Of a stretch of DNA of 8,367 nucleotides, positions 6,597 through 8,367 are shown one piece after another. The translations under genes and the position numbers were made by a program. A model generated the notes under the pieces. It saw only the letters and a program-made list of their open reading frames with translations. It did no database searches and was not told the DNA's origin. The number at the start of each line of letters is the position of its first letter. Position 1 is the stretch's first letter. This stretch comes from UMGS1696 sp964623635 (GTDB lineage: Bacteria; Bacillota; Clostridia; Oscillospirales; CAG-272): contig CAZUUA010000062.1 in the NCBI GenBank assembly GCA_964623635.1, positions 1 through 8,367 of the forward strand, given 5' to 3'.

Positions 6597-7040
6597 ATGA
6601 GCGACAACGACAGCGTACTAAATGACCTTTTGGAAAAGCAATACTATGTGATTGACTTTCTGCCCAGACAAGTTCCCAAAGACGTAGATGGACAGTTTTT
6701 CAAAATAGAAAACTATCTGCTTAACAATTATGAGCGTTATGGATTGAGAGACAGATTTATCCGCACCTTATTGAAGCTGATGTGCTATTATCGTGTGATC
6801 GTCCATTGGAACGAGTGGATCGAACAACCCGCTCCCGAACGGATCGCAGAAATAGTGGATACGATCATGGAAAATCATTCGGGATATATGAATATGTTGT
6901 TCCCTGATAAAAATACTCTGCTTGTGTTGGAATGGGATTGTCTGCATCTTACGCTTTACAACCCGGATGCAGAGCTGATAGAGCTTGCGGAGCAATTGGC
7001 ACGATCCGAGGGATTGTTTTGCTGGAAACCAACAGTGTGA
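6597..7040 (+). CDS. Uncharacterised 147-residue protein
   Basis: I do not recognise this family. An AAAGGA site (6585-6590) lies 6 nt before the ATG. The product has no signal peptide or membrane segment and is probably cytoplasmic, rich in acidic and aromatic residues. Visible features are an N-terminal LNDLLEKQYYVIDFLPRQVP, a helical RDRFIRTLLKLMCYYRVIVHWNEW near residues 50-73, and a C-terminal stretch (LLVLEWDCLHLTLYNPDAELIELAEQLARSEGLFCWKP) that reads like a beta strand followed by a helix. Its stop is 15 nt before the start of a small lipoprotein gene, so the two are probably one operon. Base composition is lower in GC than the genes before 6211, suggesting separate ancestry. It does not look like a known toxin, nuclease or regulator. 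Confidence 0.8.
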   Translation: MSDNDSVLNDLLEKQYYVIDFLPRQVPKDVDGQFFKIENYLLNNYERYGLRDRFIRTLLKLMCYYRVIVHWNEWIEQPAPERIAEIVDTIMENHSGYMNMLFPDKNTLLVLEWDCLHLTLYNPDAELIELAEQLARSEGLFCWKPTV

Positions 7041-7055
7041 AAGGAGTGTGACCAG

Positions 7056-7415
7056 ATGAAAAGGATAATCGCATTGACTTTGACACTTGTCTGTGTTTTG
7101 GCGTTGTGTGGCTGTAATAACAATACTGCCGATACAGCAGCGGAACACGAAGCAGTTTCAGCCGATTATGGCAAGGTAATAGACCTTGCTAAAGCAGAGT
7201 TTGCAGAGATTTTCAAAGAATTTGAAAATGTGGAAATAGAAGAAACCGCAGCAATGACAAGAACAGATGATGCTAAAGAAATTGTTGCGCAGTTCAACTA
7301 TTCTTCAAGTAATGGAAATGGTGTTTATGGGTTTCTCTATAACCTTGATGACTATGCCAATCCCGAATTGGTGCAGCATGGTGAGGACATAAACAGCGAC
7401 AGCCTAATTGGGTAA
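7056..7415 (+). CDS. Small putative lipoprotein
   Basis: A 119-residue protein with a clear lipoprotein signal: MKR, hydrophobic core IIALTLTLVCVLAL, lipobox LCGC with C20 as the predicted lipidated residue, then a NNNTADTAAEHE spacer. The mature part is mostly helical and acidic (AKAEFAEIFKEFENVEIEETAA), then GNGVYGFLYNLDDYANPELVQHGE. No family is recognised. An AAGGAG site (7041-7046) sits 9 nt before the ATG, immediately after the stop of the 147-residue gene, so they are probably cotranscribed. It should sit on the outer face of the cell membrane. The AT-rich composition matches its neighbour and differs from the chromosome to the left. The end looks natural, though a shortened C terminus cannot be excluded. 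Confidence 0.8.
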   Translation: MKRIIALTLTLVCVLALCGCNNNTADTAAEHEAVSADYGKVIDLAKAEFAEIFKEFENVEIEETAAMTRTDDAKEIVAQFNYSSSNGNGVYGFLYNLDDYANPELVQHGEDINSDSLIG

Positions 7416-7460
7416 ACTTAAATTTGCTGAACACAACACAGCAACTGGATACAAAAACCT

Positions 7461-7499
7461 GACCGCCCACTGGTCGCAATCTGCGAAAAGTTGGCGGTC
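7461..7499. repeat. Large imperfect hairpin between the lipoprotein and the DUF3847-like gene
   Basis: GACCGCCCACT (7461-7471) pairs with AGTTGGCGGTC (7489-7499) with one C/T mismatch. After a symmetric GG/AA internal loop, TCGCA and TGCGA pair around a 3-nt ATC loop. It begins 45 nt after the lipoprotein stop and ends 40 nt before the next ATG. It could be a terminator (no strong U-run), an attenuator of the mobile-element gene, or a structure used by the mobile element. Confidence 0.6.
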
Positions 7500-7538
7500 T
7501 ATTTGTATGCCTATTTTCAAAAAAGGAGGTTACGAAAT

Positions 7539-7694
7539 ATGGCAAAATCGAAAACCCTGGAACAGCGCCGAGCTGAGAAAGAGCAAGTGGAAAAACAGCT
7601 TGCCCAGGAACAGCACAAACTGGAGCGTTTGGGGAACAGGAAACATCGGGGACACGCTTGTAAATTTCAATCCACACTCCCACGTGGGGAGTGA
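7539..7694 (+). pseudogene. Truncated DUF3847-like mobile-element gene fused into the CRISPR array
   Basis: An excellent AGGAGG site (7524-7529, 9 nt spacing) precedes MAKSKTLEQRRAEKEQVEKQ, continuing LAQEQHKLERLGNRK, a highly charged coiled-coil-type start. It resembles DUF3847 proteins carried by conjugative and mobilisable elements of gut Firmicutes; this is from memory of the family. The family's following RxHRL-TRG-type segment is absent. The frame instead runs into the first CRISPR repeat at 7664, reading FQSTLPRGE from the repeat and stopping at 7692-7694. So about 35 native codons remain, and the tail is translated repeat. Confidence 0.55.
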
Positions 7695-8366
7695 CCAGCC
7701 TGGGATGCTTTCCTTGGTAAAATCGCAGACGATTTCAATCCACACTCCCACGTGGGGAGTGACAATCGGTGGGCTTATGGACAGAGGTATGCGACACCAA
7801 TTTCAATCCACACTCCCACGTGGGGAGTGACCTTTCCGAGTAGTGCAGCTGATTGCCGATTGCCAATTTCAATCCACACTCCCACGTGGGGAGTGACTAG
7901 CGGCTTCAGCAAGCTGTTTGTTTGTCGTTTTGTATTTCAATCCACACTCCCACGTGGGGAGTGACGCGTCTTTATCGACACAAAGGCACCGCCCATCCGA
8001 TTTCAATCCACACTCCCACGTGGGGAGTGACGTGGTCTGGCGTTGTGGGGAAACCTGATGCTTCTACATTTCAATCCACACTCCCACGTGGGGAGTGACT
8101 TTTATTTGATTTTCAAAGAACATCATAGCAGACAATTTCAATCCACACTCCCACGTGGGGAGTGACTTTTATTTGATTTTCAAAGAACATCATAGCAGAC
8201 AATTTCAATCCACACTCCCACGTGGGGAGTGACGAGCCAGAATTGCTTCTGGAGCGTCTTGTAACCGTATTTCAATCCACACTCCCACGTGGGGAGTGAC
8301 TAGTTAGACATACCAACAACAACCTTCGCCGCCCATTTCAATCCACACTCCCACGTGGGGAGTGAC
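7664..8366 (-). CRISPR. Type I-C-like CRISPR array, 11 repeats and 10 spacers, open at the right edge
   Basis: Eleven identical 32-nt repeats start at 7664, 7732, 7800, 7866, 7934, 8000, 8068, 8135, 8202, 8269 and 8335. Spacers from left to right are 36, 36, 34, 36, 34, 36, 35, 35, 35 and 34 nt. The plus strand reads the reverse complement of the crRNA repeat, which begins GTCACTCCCC and ends GTGTGGATTGAAAT. CACTCCC and GGGAGTG form a 7-bp stem around CACGT, leaving TGGATTGAAAT as an 11-nt tail that matches the 5' handle made by Cas5 in type I-C systems. Transcription should therefore run right to left, with leader and cas genes beyond 8367. The left end is the oldest, yet its repeat shows no decay. 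Base 8367 begins another spacer. Confidence 0.97.
8100..8233. repeat. Exact tandem duplication of one CRISPR spacer-repeat unit
   Basis: Spacer 7 (8100-8134) and spacer 8 (8167-8201) are identical over all 35 nt, and each is followed by an identical repeat, giving two perfect 67-bp units. The usual cause is recombination or slippage between repeats; repeated acquisition is less likely. The spacer is far more AT-rich than the others. Confidence 0.95.
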
Positions 8367-8367
8367 C

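Noticed and set aside
7408..7964. Several open frames crossing the CRISPR repeats, with recurring FQSTLPRGE or SIHTPTWGV peptides
   Set aside because: They are translations of the repeats and spacers, not genes.

Overview
The window looks like a chromosomal segment of a Gram-positive gut-type Clostridia, probably near Oscillospiraceae/Ruminococcaceae. This is inferred from moderately GC-rich coding sequence, strong AGGAGG-type ribosome binding sites, lipoprotein signals, a BlaI-type regulator and a DUF3847-like mobile-element gene. No rRNA or tRNA is present to fix the taxon.

Left part (1-5330), ordinary chromosome. A hairpin and a patch of degenerate CTTCTGAC repeats precede a good extended -10 promoter. 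That promoter drives a 1006-residue lipoprotein fusing a GHL10 (DUF187) glycosyl-hydrolase-like domain to a C-terminal zinc amidase (Amidase_3), probably for cell-wall processing outside the membrane. A hairpin that can work in both directions separates it from two minus-strand genes: hslO (the redox chaperone Hsp33) and a LysR-type regulator upstream of it.

Middle (5330-6262), regulatory. The LysR gene appears to start from a promoter about 250 nt upstream, so its transcript would carry a long leader with several stem-loops; I recognise no known riboswitch in it. On the other strand a BlaI/MecI-family repressor has a textbook promoter overlapped by two tandem CTAATGCATTAG palindromes, so it is almost certainly autoregulated. 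The partner BlaR1-type sensor that should follow is reduced to a few codons.

Right part (6262-8367), accessory. An AT-richer block carries a frameshifted small membrane-protein gene, an unrecognised 147-residue protein and a small lipoprotein, the last two as a tight pair. Next come a large imperfect hairpin and the first ~35 codons of a DUF3847-like mobile-element gene, which runs directly into a CRISPR array. The array has 11 identical 32-nt repeats of type I-C character and 10 spacers in the window, and it continues past the right edge. Its crRNA strand is the minus strand, so the leader and any cas genes should lie to the right, and the window shows the old, distal end. Two adjacent spacers are exact duplicates.

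I see no clearly new multi-gene system. The best leads are the structured LysR leader, the orphaned BlaI with its sensor remnant, the duplicated CRISPR spacer that resembles an rRNA-leader boxA motif, and the array's junction with a broken mobile-element gene.
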